50,000 nucleotides of DNA from Prorocentrum cordatum. Taxonomy: Eukaryota; Sar; Dinophyceae; Prorocentrales; Prorocentraceae. A model generated the notes under the pieces. That model made no database searches. It was not told the origin of the DNA and worked only from the letters and a program-made list of their open reading frames with translations. Within the stretch, counting starts at the first letter, position 1. Each line of letters opens with the position of its first letter. The translations under genes and the position numbers were made by a program. Below are positions 11,553 through 24,767 of this stretch, piece by piece. The DNA is taken from assembly GCA_963575745.1 (NCBI GenBank), contig CAUYUJ010019915.1, positions 715,432-765,431 of the forward strand. The letters run 5' to 3'.

Positions 11553-14500
11553 CTGATGCTGATGCTGATTGCGGCGGTGACGACGACGATGCCGACGACG
11601 ACGACGACGATGCCCGCCCCCCCCCCGGCGCTGAAGGGAAGGGGCTTCCCTTCGACTCACCTTCGTCGTTGCTGCTTACTTTTGCTTTAGCTCGTGCGCC
11701 TGATGAGGAGGCCCAGGGAAGGGGGGGGGAGCGGCGACGATATGTGATGAGAGTAGTGATCAGGATGGTGACGCTGATAGTGGTGATGATTACGGTGCTG
11801 CTTGTTGTAATGACAATGATGCTGATGATGATGTTGATGGTGGTGGTGATGATGATGATGCTGATGCTGATTCTGATGATGCGGTTGATGATTACGATGG
11901 TGATAATAACGGTGATGGCGACGGTGATGGCGATGGTGACGGTGATGGTGATGCTGGTGATGATAAGTTCGATGACGATTATTATGACGGTGATGGTGAT
12001 GGTGATGGTGACGCAGAGGATTATGACGACGATTTCTGACGATGCTGATGATGGTAGTGATGATGTTGACGATGTCGGTGATGATTATGATGATGTTGCT
12101 GATTATGCTGCTGAGGATGATGTTGTTGATGATGATGGTGGCGATGGTGGTGATGATGATGATGATGATGCTGATGCCGCTGCTTATGACGACGACGACG
12201 GCGGCGACGACGACGATGATGAGGAGGAGGAGGAGGAAGATGATGATGAGGAGGAGGAGGAGGAAGAGGTGGACTCGGCATGTTTGTCGTCCTCGTTATC
12301 GCCTCCTTGGCAGGCCTTCTGTGGCCAATCCCGCCCCGCCGAGGACTGCGAGTACCCCAACCTGTGCACCAAGATCTTGTCCTTCCTCGGCGAAGAGGCT
12401 TCTCCCCAGACTCCCCCGCGTTGAAACAAAAAGAGGAGGGAAGGGGGAGGGAGGAGGAGGACGAGGAAGAGGAGGAAGAGGAGAAGTGCGGAGGGTGGAG
12501 GGAATAAGAGGAGGAGGAGGAGAAGGGAGAGGAGGAGGAGAAGGAGGAATGGTAAGGAGGAAGAGGACGAGCAGGAGGACGAGGAAGAGGATCTGGGAGA
12601 GGAAGGTGAATATGAATAACCAGGACAGTAAGGAGAATAAGACTAACCATGATAATCATAATGAGTATGCTGAATACAAACAGGAGTAGTAGGGATATGA
12701 TGAATACTATCAGTGTTGATACTACGGCGAGTAATACGAAGCGGAATACCCATACGAGGAAGCGGGAGGAACAAACCCAATATTAAGAGTAAAACTTAAG
12801 CTACATAATATGAGGAGGAGGGATACTACCAATAATCATAATGTGAGTGCTAGTTTCAATCATCAGACTAACAATGCTAAGGACATGACACCGACTGGTG
12901 ATACAAAACGTTAATGCGAATATTCATATGGTGAGTTTGAAAGCTAAGACGAGTATTCATACTAAGAAGAACGGTTACCAGAATAAGCATCAGAAGAACA
13001 GTAAGGTTACCAATCATCCAACTAGTTCTAATACTCACACTAGGAATGCGACTCACAAAACTATGAAACATAATGGCAGGAGGGGGAGGAGGAGGAGGAG
13101 GAGGAGGAGGAGGAGGAGGAGGAGGAGAAGGACTGGGAGTAGGAGCAGGAGGGTACTGGCGGATTGCAGCCTGGGAGTGTGGCTGGCTTCTGTCTGGCCA
13201 ACGGTCAGACCAGGCCACTAGGCGTGGAGGAAACCGCAGCAGCGATAGCAGTGGCAAGACAGACCACTCCCCATCTCAGTACGCAGGCCGCGGGCACTGC
13301 CGCCAGGGTGCGGTGCGGCCCGTAGGCCCGTGCCGCGGCCAGGGAGTGGCTGTATACAGGGCCGCCGGCATTGCCGCCCAGCCGCGTCCCGGATGTCAGT
13401 ACCTCGTGCGTGGACATGACAGGAAGGTGCGTGGGGCCGCCGGCATTGCCGCAGGATTGTGTCCTGGAGGCCCTTACTCAGTGCAGCACGCATCGCGAGC
13501 ACGATGAGGAGCATGATCGGCCACGGGCTTTGTGCTAAAGCAGAGCCTGCAAATGAACAGCGTGAACCTCGAGGCACAGCTACACTAGCCAACAACAGTA
13601 TTTGAATAGCCTCTGGCCAGTGCCTCCGATCCGGGGCGGAGAGGAGGAGGAAAGAGGAGGAAGGAGGAGAAGGAGGAGGAGGAGGAGGATGAGGATTGAG
13701 GATGAGGAGGAGGAGGAGGAGGAGGAGGAGGAGGAGGAGAAGAGGGAGGAGGAGGAGGAGGAGAAAGGGAGGAGGAGGGGGAGCAGGAGGAGGAGGAGGA
13801 GGAGAAGGAGGAGGAGGAGGAGGAGGGGGAGGGGGAGCCAACAGCAGGATATGTCTGAGATCCAGCTCGCGGCGACCACAGAGCAGACAGGTGAACGAGC
13901 TCGCACCCACTCGGCCATGTGCAGTTGCAGGCCGGGGCAGGCCCACCTTCGCACGGCTATGTCAAGAGGCAGGCTGGGGCAGGGCCCACCCCAGCACAGC
14001 CATCTAGCCAGGACGCTGGAACAGAGCCGGGCCTGTCCCCCTACAGGAGGAATACATTCTAACATAGTCAGAGAGATCGTCTCGGGACGAACTTTCGACC
14101 ATTTTTGACCATCTGTTAATTTTCGCAAAGAGCCCGCCTCTAGGCGGACACGCCCGCCCTTGCGCTGGAATAAGAACCGCTTTCGGCTCGGGAGGGGCTC
14201 CCGTTCTCGGGCCGCTCCCGAGACCCAAGTCGGGAATCCTGTTCGTGGCCGAGGCTCGCCGTGGCCAGAAGGGCCCCTTAACAATTCCTTAGCCGTAAGG
14301 GCTTCGCCCCCCCCTCTCTCGGAGAATGGGCCACGGAGGAGCGAAGGCATGCGGCCTTGGTATCGCCGTGAAGCGGTGTCGGGACCCGTTTGTTTTTCGA
14401 CCCTGACCCTGCGGATCCGCGTGAGGTTTGCCGCCGAATTTCAGAAGTGTGGCACGCCCCTTGTGTTTTTGGACCCTGACCTTGCGGATCTGCGTGAGGG

Positions 14501-17500
14501 GTGCCGCCGAATGTCAGAAATATGGCAAATCGCATGTGTTTTTGGATCCTGACCCTGCCGATTTGCGCGAGAGGTGCCACCGAATTTCAAAAATGTATCA
14601 AATCCCCTGTGTTTTTGGACCCTGACCCCGCCGATCTGCGAGAGGGGTGCTAGAGAAATTTTAGAAATGTGGCAAATCCCATGTGTTTTTGGACCCTGAC
14701 CCCGCCGATCTGCGTGAGGGGTGCCACAGAGTTTCAGACATGTCGCAAATTCCTAGTGTTTTTGGACCCTGACCCCGCCGATCTGCGTGAGGGGTGCCGC
14801 CGAATTTCAGACATGTATCAAATCCCATGTGTTTTTGGACCCTGACCCCGCCGATCTGCGTGAGGGGTGCTAGAGAAATTTTAGAAATGTGGCAGATCCC
14901 ATGTGTTTTTGGACCCTGACCCCGCCGATCTGCGTGAGGGGTGTCAATTTTTACCCACCCCAGCAATTCAGACAATACGATTTGGGCGTTGTAAAAATGC
15001 CCATTTTGGGCCCGCCCCCTCGCGCGGTCCATCAACAAGGAACAGTAAGCAGCAAGAACCAGAACTGTAACACGGAACAGTAAGCAGCAATACTTAGAAT
15101 TGTAACAGTGGAAACTGGACGCTGCAACTGGTACAGGAAACTGCGAACCTCCGGCCTACAGCCTGGTGGACCCACAAGGGGGCCGGCGGATTTGGCGTTC
15201 CGTACGGTGGCACGATAAGTATACTGATAGGCAGGCTTGGGAAGGATCACCGCCACAGAGCCATATCGATAGGCAGACCGGGGAAGGCTTACCCCCACAC
15301 CGCCAGATCGAGAGGCAGGCTGGGGATGGCTCACCGCCACACAGCCAAAGCAAGAGGCAGAATGGGGAAGGCTCGTCGGGAGGAGTAGGAGGAGAAGAGG
15401 AAGAGGAACAGGAGGTGGAGGAGGAGGAGGAGGAGGAGAAGGAGGATGAGGAGAGGGACCATGAAGAGGAGGAGGAGGAGAAGGAGGAGGAGGAGGAGGA
15501 GATGGGATGAGAAAGGTGGAGGGAGGAAGGATGCAGGAGGAAGGAAGGAGCACTTTCTTTCTTGACATGGCTGGGGGGGAGCTCAATACCAAACGGTGGA
15601 AGCCTTGGCCAATCCCCCAAGTGTTCTGCCGAAGCAGCGCTGCCGATGCCCTGTCGAAGCCGCCACGACCGCGACGCAGTCACCGTAAATGGCACCGTTG
15701 CACGGGAAGACACGGTGAATGGAGGAGGAGGAGGAGGAGGAGGAGGAGGAGGAGGAGGAGGGGGAGGAGGAGGGGGAGGAGGAGGAGGGGGAGGAGGAGG
15801 AGGAGGAGGAGGAGGAGGAGGAGGAGGAGGAGGACGAGGAGAAGACGGTGAGCCGACGTCGAACTGCGCGGCACGGGCAGAGCACGGCACGCGGGCAGGG
15901 CGCCCCACCTCCGCGGCACGAGCGCGGCACGGCCCGCGGGCACGCGCACGCGCACGCGCACGCGCACGGGCACGGGCACGGCTTGCCACGGGCGCGCTGG
16001 CGTCACGGCGCACGGCGCGGCGCGCGCACGCGCGCGGCACGGCAGGGCACGGCCCGCGGGCGGCACCTGGCTCGCAGGGCAGAACAAGTCGTGGTCCGCT
16101 CTTATGATGCGAATTGGGGCCCTGACATCGCATTCGCCGTTGGGAGGAGGTCCACCTCCTCCTCTGCTCTCCTCCTGACCTCCACCTCCCCAACCCCAAC
16201 ACTGCCGTCGTCGCAGCGGCTGGGGGAGGTGCGCAGAGGGGGAGCGAGGCACTGTGAAATGTGCAAGGTAGCGCTGCAGGGCCGAGAAGGCCTAGGGGGC
16301 GGCAAATCGCTGGGCCCTCACGGTTGCTCTCGCCCCTGCCCTTGCTCGCGACCTGGTCCCAGGCAGCTCGATGGCCCAGGTCGAGCCTCTCCGCGAGAAC
16401 ATCGACACCGAGGAGCATCAGCATGAGGCCCTGAGCCATGACCAGCGCGACCTTGAACAAGATGGCGAGATTCAGGAGGGGAAAAACACACACAGACACA
16501 ATGAATCCTCCTCTCCCAGGAAGATGTGGGAAAATATGGGAAGTGGGGGGGGGAAGACAGAACCCCAGAAAATATATAGGAAAATGTGGGGAACCATTTC
16601 ATTTGTGTGTATTTCTTTGTGTGTCCTGGGGCCCCTTCAGAGATGGCACGCTGCCGCGGCTCGCGCCCTCGCCCTCGCCCTGTGGCAGAGCCGCTGCTGG
16701 CGGCACAGCCGCCGCGGCCGCGGGCGCCCAGAGGCGGTGGCGAGAGGCACAGCGTCGTGCGCGCCTGCCTCCCCGCGGGAGAGGGGCGCCGCACCGGCGG
16801 CAGGCGGGTGCCGCCGGAGCAGGCGGGGGCACCTCGGCGAGACAGGGGTATAGCCAGGACCCCGGGTAAGGTCGAGTAGACGTAAGAGTGACCTTTCGCC
16901 GGAGTGACCCTTGGTGCGGGCACAAATGGGCCCTCAGATGGCTGGAAACGAAGCGGGAGCAGCGGCTTGCGCGCCCAGGTTTGGCCCCTCCGCGGCCCCC
17001 AAAAGGCCGCGCACCAAAGGTCACTCTTACCCAGGGTCACTCTTGCGTGTAGCCGATAAGGGGGCTCGATTAGTGGTAGGGCCCTGGGGCCCCTCAATTG
17101 GCCAGAGTCACCAAACCAGGTTTGCCGTAGCTGGTGTTTTTCGGTTGACGGCAGTTCCGGCCAGTGGAAATGGGACGGGGGGGCGCCCCCGGTACAAATC
17201 ACTAAGCCAGGTTCCACTAAACCCATTTCTGCCAACGCCCGGGAGACGCCTCGACGAGAGGCTCGCGGAGAGGACCCGCACGAGAGGAGCTGCCAGAGGA
17301 TCTCCGTTGCCTCCATGGGCATCTCCTCCGGTTTAGGCTTCGGTCTGGCATGTCCTCCTACAGGCGGATGTGGGACGAAAAGTATTAGAATAGTGAAACC
17401 TATTCAAAAAGATATAGGCGTAGTCGAAAAGTCGTCCCCAGACAATTTTTCTACGATTTTTGAATCTTCCTCCTGTAGAGGGAGATGGCCGACTTAAGCT

Positions 17501-18001
17501 TAGGCCTCCCAGATGGGGTCCGAATAGATGGGGTCGGAGGATCGCCGCCGCATCGCCGATGCATCGCTGATGCGGCTCGATGAGGCGCCCGGCTTTCTCC
17601 GCGCCGGCGTCGCCGATGCATCGCCGATGCATCGTCGATGCGTCGGTGATGCATCGTCGATGCGTCGGCGATGCATTGGCGAAGTGGCGCGATCCTTTGA
17701 CCTCATCTGCTCGGACTCCATCTACAGTGGGGACTCGTGCCAAGAAACACCCTGCTTGCCTCCAGGGTGCCCTGGGTGTCTTGGGTGTCGATGGCTTTGC
17801 TATGAAGAGCGTGACGTTCCCGCACCAAAAATCCATGGACGTCCTGGGGTCTCAGGGTTGGGCTTCTTGTGGAAGGTTTCTTGTGGTCGAGCCGCTGCAG
17901 TAGGAGGCCTGTATCCTTACGTCGGGCCTGTCCCTCTACAGGAGGAACATTCCAAAATAGTCAAAACATAGTCTGGGGATGATTTTTGTTGATGTTGTTG
18001 G

Positions 18002-18053
<52 letters not shown>

Positions 18054-18055
18054 GC

Positions 18056-18125
<70 letters not shown>

Positions 18126-20684
18126 GAATGCTCACTGCTGAAGACTAATTATGGTTGTCCCCCCCCCGCCGGTGCATACTGTTTTCTCAATCGAAGTGTG
18201 CCCTTCGACGCTCGCACCCTGTTTTTTGAAAGAGAAAGTCTTGAGGCTCAAACTGTGCCCCTGGTCCCAGGGTTGCAACAACAACGGCTCCAGCCTGAGA
18301 CGTCCTCACAATTAGCCAGGACCCCCGCTCCCGCCCGAGACTTTCTCGCATTTTATTCAGAAATCGCGCTCTTGCTGGGGAGTTCCTACAATTTATTCAG
18401 GAATCGCTATCCCGGCGCTCCGGGGGCGCGCTCTCGCTGGAGATTTGCTTGCAATTTACTCAAGACTAGCGCTCTTTCGTTGGAATTTCTTGCAATTTAC
18501 TCAAGCGCCGCGCTCCCGACACCCAGGCACCCAGGAGTCGCGCTCACGCTTAGGACTCCCTGACAACAGATTACCTAGGCATCGGGATCTTGCTGCCCAT
18601 CGTGGCGCCGTTGCAGCCCTTCGTGCCCCCCTCGCTTTGTTTCGTGGCCCCGTTGCAGCTCTTCGTGGCCCCCTCGCTTTGTTTCGTGGCCCCGTTACAG
18701 CCCCTCGTGGCCTCCTCGCTGCCCTTCGTGGCTCCGTTGCAGCCCCTTCGTGGCCCCGTTGCAGCCCTTCGTGGCCCCCTCGCTGCCCTTCGTGGCCCCG
18801 TTTCATCCCTTTGTGGCCCCCTCGCTGCCCTTCGTGGCCCCATATATGTATGCCCTTCGTGGCCCCCGCTCGCAGTCGCCCGTCGTGGCCCCATACGCAT
18901 GCCCTTCGTGGCCCCGCTGTCGCCCTTCGTGGCCCCCTCGCTGCCCTTCGTGGCCCCGTTGCTGCCCTCAGCGGCCCCGTCGCTGCCCTCTGTGGCCCCG
19001 GATTAAATGCCCTTCGGGGCCCCTGCTCGTTCGCGCCCTTCGTGGTCCCATATGCGTGCCCTTCGTCGCCCCGGTGTCGCCATTCGTGGCCCCCTCGCTG
19101 CCCTCAGCGGCCCACTTTCTGCGTTTTCTGGCCCCATATATGTATGCCCTTCGTGGCCCCCGCTCGTTCGCGCCCGTCGTGGCCCCATATGCATGCCCTT
19201 CGTGGCCCCGCTGTCGCTCTTCGTGGCCCCCTCTCTGCCCTTCGTGGCCCCGTATCTGCCCTCAGTGGCTCCGTCGCTGCCCTCTGCGGCCCCGTATCGT
19301 ATGCCTTTCGGGGCCCCCGCTTGTTCGCGCCCGTCGTGGCCCGCGCTGACAAAATCGCGCTCTCGCTTGGGACTTCCTTGCAATTTACCACCGAATCGCG
19401 GCTCTCGCCTGATACTTCCTTACAATTGATTTGAGAATCGCGCTCTCGCTTAGGATTTCTTCGCAACCATACGCATGCCCTTCGTAGCCCCGCTGTCGCC
19501 TTTCGTGGCCCTCTCGCTGCCCTTCGTGGCCCCTATGCTGCCCCCAGTGGCCCCGCTGTCGCCCTTTTGTGGCCACGTATACGAGTGCCCTACGTGCATG
19601 CCCTTCGTGGCCCCGCTGTCGCCCTTTGTGGCCCCCTCGCTGCCCTTCGTGGCCCTGGCCGGTGCTGCCTTCAGAGGCCCCGTCGCTATCCTCTGTGGCC
19701 CCGCATTATGTGCCTTTCGGGGCCCCCGCTCGCTCGCGCTCTTCGTGGCCCCATATGCATGCCCTTCGTGGCCCCGCTGTCGCCCTTCGTGGCCCCCTCG
19801 CTGCCCTTCGTGGCCCACTTTCTGCGCTCAGTGGCCCCGCTGTCGCCCTTTCTGGCCCCATATATGTATGCCCTTCGTGGCCCCCGCTCGTTCGCGCCCG
19901 TCGTGGCCCCATATGCATGCCCTTCGTGGCCCCGCTGTCGCTCTTCGTGGCCCCTCACTGCCCTCCGTGGCCCCGTATCTGCCCTCAGCGGCCCCGTCGC
20001 TGCCCTCTGTGGCCCCATCCCATCCCAACAATATCCACCCCTTCCCGCTCCTCCGGATTCCTCCGTGCGCCCCCCGCTCCTCCGCATTCCCCCCGGTTCC
20101 TCTTCTCCATTCTTTGCCGCTCCTCCTCCTGAGACCCTACTCTTGTCCGCTCCATCCCAATCCACTCCACATCCCTGCGCTCCTCTCGACACGGTTGCAG
20201 TTCTCACTATCCTTCCGCCCCGCTCTCCCAACATCCCGCTTCTTTTCAGGGTTCCACGAAAATTGTTGCTGACACCAGTTCGCAGCTGTACGCCCCCCCC
20301 GTGGGTGCATCCACGATTTGTTCTTTCAGGGACGTGGTACGTGGCGCTGTTTATGGCGCGGCCCATGGCGAAATTTGTTGTTAACCTGTGTTGGAGTGGC
20401 TGGCGCAAGCCATGGCGCACGCTGAATCGCCACTCGCAGCTCAAATCATCGTCCCCCCTCCTTTGTGCCCTTCCCCTCCCTTCCTCCGATCCCCTCGTCC
20501 TCATTTTCCCATGTTATCTGTTGCCCTTCGTTTTCAAGGGCTTCGCCAACCACGCGTGGCAGGGCGTGAGTACCCCCCCAAAAAAAAGGGGGGTAGGATC
20601 GAAGACGTAGAGGGCGGGTATCCAGGGTTTGGGATATGCATATGGAAAGCACGCGAGCAGATAATAACGAACAGTCTCACATTG

Positions 20685-20723
<39 letters not shown>

Positions 20724-20781
20724 ATCGTCGTTATTGTTGTTGTTGTCGTTGTTGTTGTTATTGTTGTTGTCGTTGTTGTCG

Positions 20782-20818
<37 letters not shown>

Positions 20819-20868
20819 GGTTGTGGTTGTGGTTGTGGTTGTGGTTGTGGTTGTTGTGGTTGTTGTGG

Positions 20869-20905
<37 letters not shown>

Positions 20906-23900
20906 CTGTTGACTTTTTCGAATATTTTTCGAATGCGTGCCATGTTTCGCACAGCGTCCGCCTGTATGGGGGACATGCCCGACCTAAATCGATCCAGGAC
21001 GCCCGTGGCGCGAGGAACGCGAGCGCCCGCAGCCGCCTCGAGCGCCAGGCGGAGGGCCTCGCCGAGGCGCACTGGGCGCGGCCGCCTCTCTTGCGCGCCC
21101 AGCGGCGCGGCCGCCCAGCGGCGCGGCCGCCCAGAGCACGGCAGCTGCACGGCGCGCGCACGGGGGGCCTGGGCCCTGGAGCGGCCGGGGCGGGTTGGCC
21201 GCCCCTCCACCGCAGGCCCGAGGCTCGAGCAGTGGCGAGGCGTCCTGGCTTTCCCGTAGGCCCAGCAAATCGTGTTCGAAGAGCCTCCTGTCGTTTGCGC
21301 GGGACGTTCTCAAAGCACTTCTGGCCGAGATTGTCTCGTCTTGACACCCCGGGTTCATGTTCTGAAAACCATGTTTTTGTTCTTCGATCGTTTCCGGGTT
21401 CTAAGAACATGTCGTGGTAGGCCTACAGGAATGCTGGGACGGTCGGTCCCTGCTCAGGAGGCGGCGTGGCTGGCGGCCGAGGGGGGAGAGGAGTGCGGGC
21501 AAGGTCTCTAGCAATATCCATATCCACTGCGCCCTGGAGTTCCGGGCTCCCTCCGACAACAGGGGCGCCGTGGAGATGGATCGAGCAACCTCGCCCCTGG
21601 AGGTCCGATTCTTCTCCACACCGTATGCGCCGCGGCCTGGTGGCGCCCCTTCCCAGAAAGTCCAAGGCGCGGTGGAAGGAGGGGATGCGGATTGCCCATC
21701 GGGGGCGCGAAGCAGCGGCGGGGCAACCGCCTGGCGCGTGCTCGCGGGCGGCCGCGCGCCGCCGGATCGGAGCTGGCGCTGGGCCTCGGTCGCCGGCCCC
21801 TGGAGAGGTGTGCAGGGCCGCCCTGGTCGAGGCCGTGGGGGCCACGTGGATGGGGGCCAACGCTTGCCGAGCCACAGCAAGAGGGAGGCCGGAGATGGTA
21901 CGAGGGAGGGCAGGGAATACGCAGGGAGGGAGGGAGGGAGGGGGAGGACGACGCGGAGAGGGATGGGGGAGAGGGAGGCGAGGAGGGCAGCGCAGGATGG
22001 GATGGGAGCCAAGGGGCAGTCCCGTGAAACAGGTGCCCAACACGAGCGTGCCCTCCAAGTACATCCGCTTCATCTACAATCGGATGATTCTGGAGACTGG
22101 GCGTAAGACGAGGGGACGATGATTTTGATGGCAAGAGCAGCGATGATCTCGGCAATGATGTTGCCGACGACGATGACGATGGTGACGGTGAAAGCGGCCT
22201 CTGCGACGCTGCTGAGGACGGCGGCGTCGGCGGCGCGTGAAAAAACAGTTGCAGGTGCAGGTGCAGTTGTAGGTACGCAGTGTGCGTATGCAGTTGTGGT
22301 TGTAGTGGTACAGTCGGGGCCCCGAAGAAGGAACCCTTTTCGTTGGGGAGGGGTTCCGCGTTCCTTAAGTGTTTCACAGCTTGCCTCAGGCTTTCCTTAT
22401 CTTTTCGACAGGGAATCGAAGGTTAACTTCTGGAAAAAAGGGTCCTCGTTCCCTATTTTGGGTTCCTTAGGTCAGCGCCCCGACTGTAGTCGTAGTCGTA
22501 GCTGCACATCTGCCACTGGTAGTTGCTCTCGTATGTTGCTCGAGCTCGTTTCGGTCGCAGAGGCTCTCTTTTCCAGGGGGGGCGGGGCGGCGTGGAAGCG
22601 CGGAGGCCATCGCCCTTCGCGCCTCCTCTCTCGGCGCGCGGCGCGAGAGAGAGAATGCCAGGCCTCGGGACGACGCGCAGCGACAGCACGCAGTATGCGA
22701 GGCTGCGCTCGTGGGAGGGCGTGCCGCCTCCTTTGGGCCCCCCCCGCGTGGCGAGGGATGGGGCGTGCCCGCAGGAGAACGCCCCGGTGCGCGCCGCCTC
22801 CGTGGACGCTCTCACGAAGATCGCGATGAGGCGCCAGGGAGGAGGAGGAGGAGGAGGAGGAGGAGGAGGAGGAGGAGGAGGAGGAGGAGGAGGAGGAGGA
22901 GGAGGAGGAGGAGCGAGAAGAGGAGGCGCCCGGAGAGGGAGGAGGAGGAGGAGGAGGAGAGGAGGAGGAGGAGGAGGAGGAGGAGGTCGCCACCTGCGGG
23001 GACTCGCCGTCTCGCGCTCGGTGGGGGGGGTGCCGGCCTCGCACGGGCGGCGACCGGCGCGGCGCCCGGCCTCGGCGATTGCGGCCGCGGAGCCCCCTGG
23101 TGCCGCCGCCGCCAAGCTGAACGGCAGCAGCGAGGTGGTCGTCCACACCGCCACGTCGTGTGCGGGGACGCGGAGCCGTCTGGACCAGGAAAAACCCTTT
23201 GGAGCCGGGTCCGGGCAAATTTTCGGCATCCTTTCGGGTGCCGGCGGGACGCGCCAGAGCCGCAGGGGGAGTTCTTTTCAAAACCAAAAACGATGGGATT
23301 CAGAACGCCAGGCACCCCTCTTGCAAGCAACATGGGGCAGCGGATCGAATGGCTTTGGGCACACCCCGCCACCGTGCCTGGGTTGCGGGTCTGAGGCCAC
23401 TCGGATGGCTGATGGGGTCCCGTGGGAGGCGTCTCGGGGTCGTCTTGGAGGCAGTTTTTGCACCTTTTGGGGGCCTCCTGTGGGCCTTTTGGGGGCGTTT
23501 TGCGGCCATCTTGGGGCTCCCTGGGGTTTGTTGGAGGCTTCTTGGGGCAACTGGGAGGCCGTCTTGGGGTGAAAGACTCGAGATGTCCGTTCGGGTTTCC
23601 CCTCTGGGCCCCCTCTTGGGGCGTCCTGGGGCCCTCCTGGGCCGTCTTGGGGGGTCTTGGGCCGTCTTGGGGCCAGCCCTCGTGGGGGTGGCCCGTCCTG
23701 GGGCCAGGCCCCTGCTCCCGTGACGTGTTTTCGGGCGGTCCCCGTGGGCCCCCCCTGCAAATCGACCGCACCGGGCTCCCAGGGGAGCGGTCTGGGCAGG
23801 GGGGAGCATCTCACACGCCGATGAACCCCAAGGTCAGGGAAGCGTAAGACTCGAGTAAGCCGCAGCTCGGGTTTGCCGACATTTTTTGACGAGCGTGGCC

Positions 23901-24735
23901 TGGATTTTGACGGTCCAGTTTTCGTGGGAGGCTTGCAGCGTGAGCTCGCGTCAAATCTCAGAATGGGGCTCGTCATTTTTATGATGGCGGCCAACCCGAG
24001 TCCCCCGAACCCGAGTCTTACGTCTCCCTGAACAAGGGGTCGGCGGACTACTCAGGACTGAGGACTGAGGCTCCAGAGATGAGGCAAAAGGACCCGAGGA
24101 CATGCCCACTCCGTGCCAAGAGGCACGGTGGCGGATGTGTTCCGTTTTCCACTCAGATTAGCATGGTGCGTTGGCAATCAAAAGTGCGCATGGGGAAGGC
24201 GTCGGACGGAACACTTCCTGGGGGGGAGGGGGAGGGCGGAAAAGGTGGGAGGGGAGACGTGGAATGAACAACGGAGAGGGGACGTCGGGGGAGGGGATTG
24301 GAACGGAAAGGGGAGGTGTGGGGAGGGAAGGAGCTCGAAAAGGGGGCCGTGGGGGCAGTGTCGTAGCCGGGGTTGGACTGGCGGACGAAGAAGGGCATGA
24401 TCGCCTGCCAGTGGAGGTGCCCGAAGCTTCGCCGAGACGTGATGCTGCTCCTCAATTTCGCGCAGAACGACAACGACGATGAGGCCCCTCTGTTCTCCCT
24501 TTTCCCGTGTGCCACTTCTTCCGCCCTGCTGCATACTTTTGTGCTCTCCTAGGATTCCCCTGCGAATTGCCTCATCGGGTTGATCAGAACTGCGCTGCTC
24601 TGTCGCTGAAGTCTGATCTTCGCATCCTCGTGGATGGCCCTCGCGAAGCGTCGCGAGGGGGATTTCCTCTTCCGCCTCCTCCTTTCGGATGCCCCTCTCT
24701 CCGCTGCCCCCTGACCCCATGCCGCTCCCTTGCCG

Positions 24736-24767
<32 letters not shown>

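Larger units (their letters stand above)
8699..12343 (+). other. Gamma-COP intron 2 (3.6 kb, GA-AG as placed)
   Basis: Contains a CCT run (8862-8945), a GC-rich 80-110 bp unit minisatellite (9400-10600), CT-rich DNA, and two GAT-rich blocks (11340-11620, 11750-12290) ending in GGA repeats. No protein-coding gene was recognised in it. Confidence 0.6.
12398..22032 (+). other. Gamma-COP intron 3 (9.6 kb, GC-AG)
   Basis: Holds GGA repeats (12430-12560, 13078-13140, 13640-13840, 15380-15510, 15720-15840), the 73-bp tandem array (14398-14945), MITE-like elements (14024, 16880, 17333), the dispersed repeat at 16479, an 11-bp tandem repeat (17560-17690), two (GTT)n tracts with element ends (17917-18126, 20687-20987), the 21-bp array (18590-20020) and the element at 21512. 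A hydrophobic exon-like frame on the minus strand is listed separately. No full gene was recognised. Confidence 0.65.

Noticed and set aside
14398-14945. CRISPR-like array
   Set aside because: The whole 73-bp unit is repeated with drift, there are no unique spacers, and the genome is eukaryotic.
18590-20020. Collagen-like or G-A-T-K-G repeat protein on the minus strand
   Set aside because: Unit length divisible by three keeps frames open by itself; unit-length changes break the frames; no start or stop context.
22093-22110. GC donor GG|GCGTAAG for gamma-COP exon 4
   Set aside because: The consensus is good, but it leaves a phase that does not fit the next exon and adds residues absent from homologues; GA at 22093 fits both.
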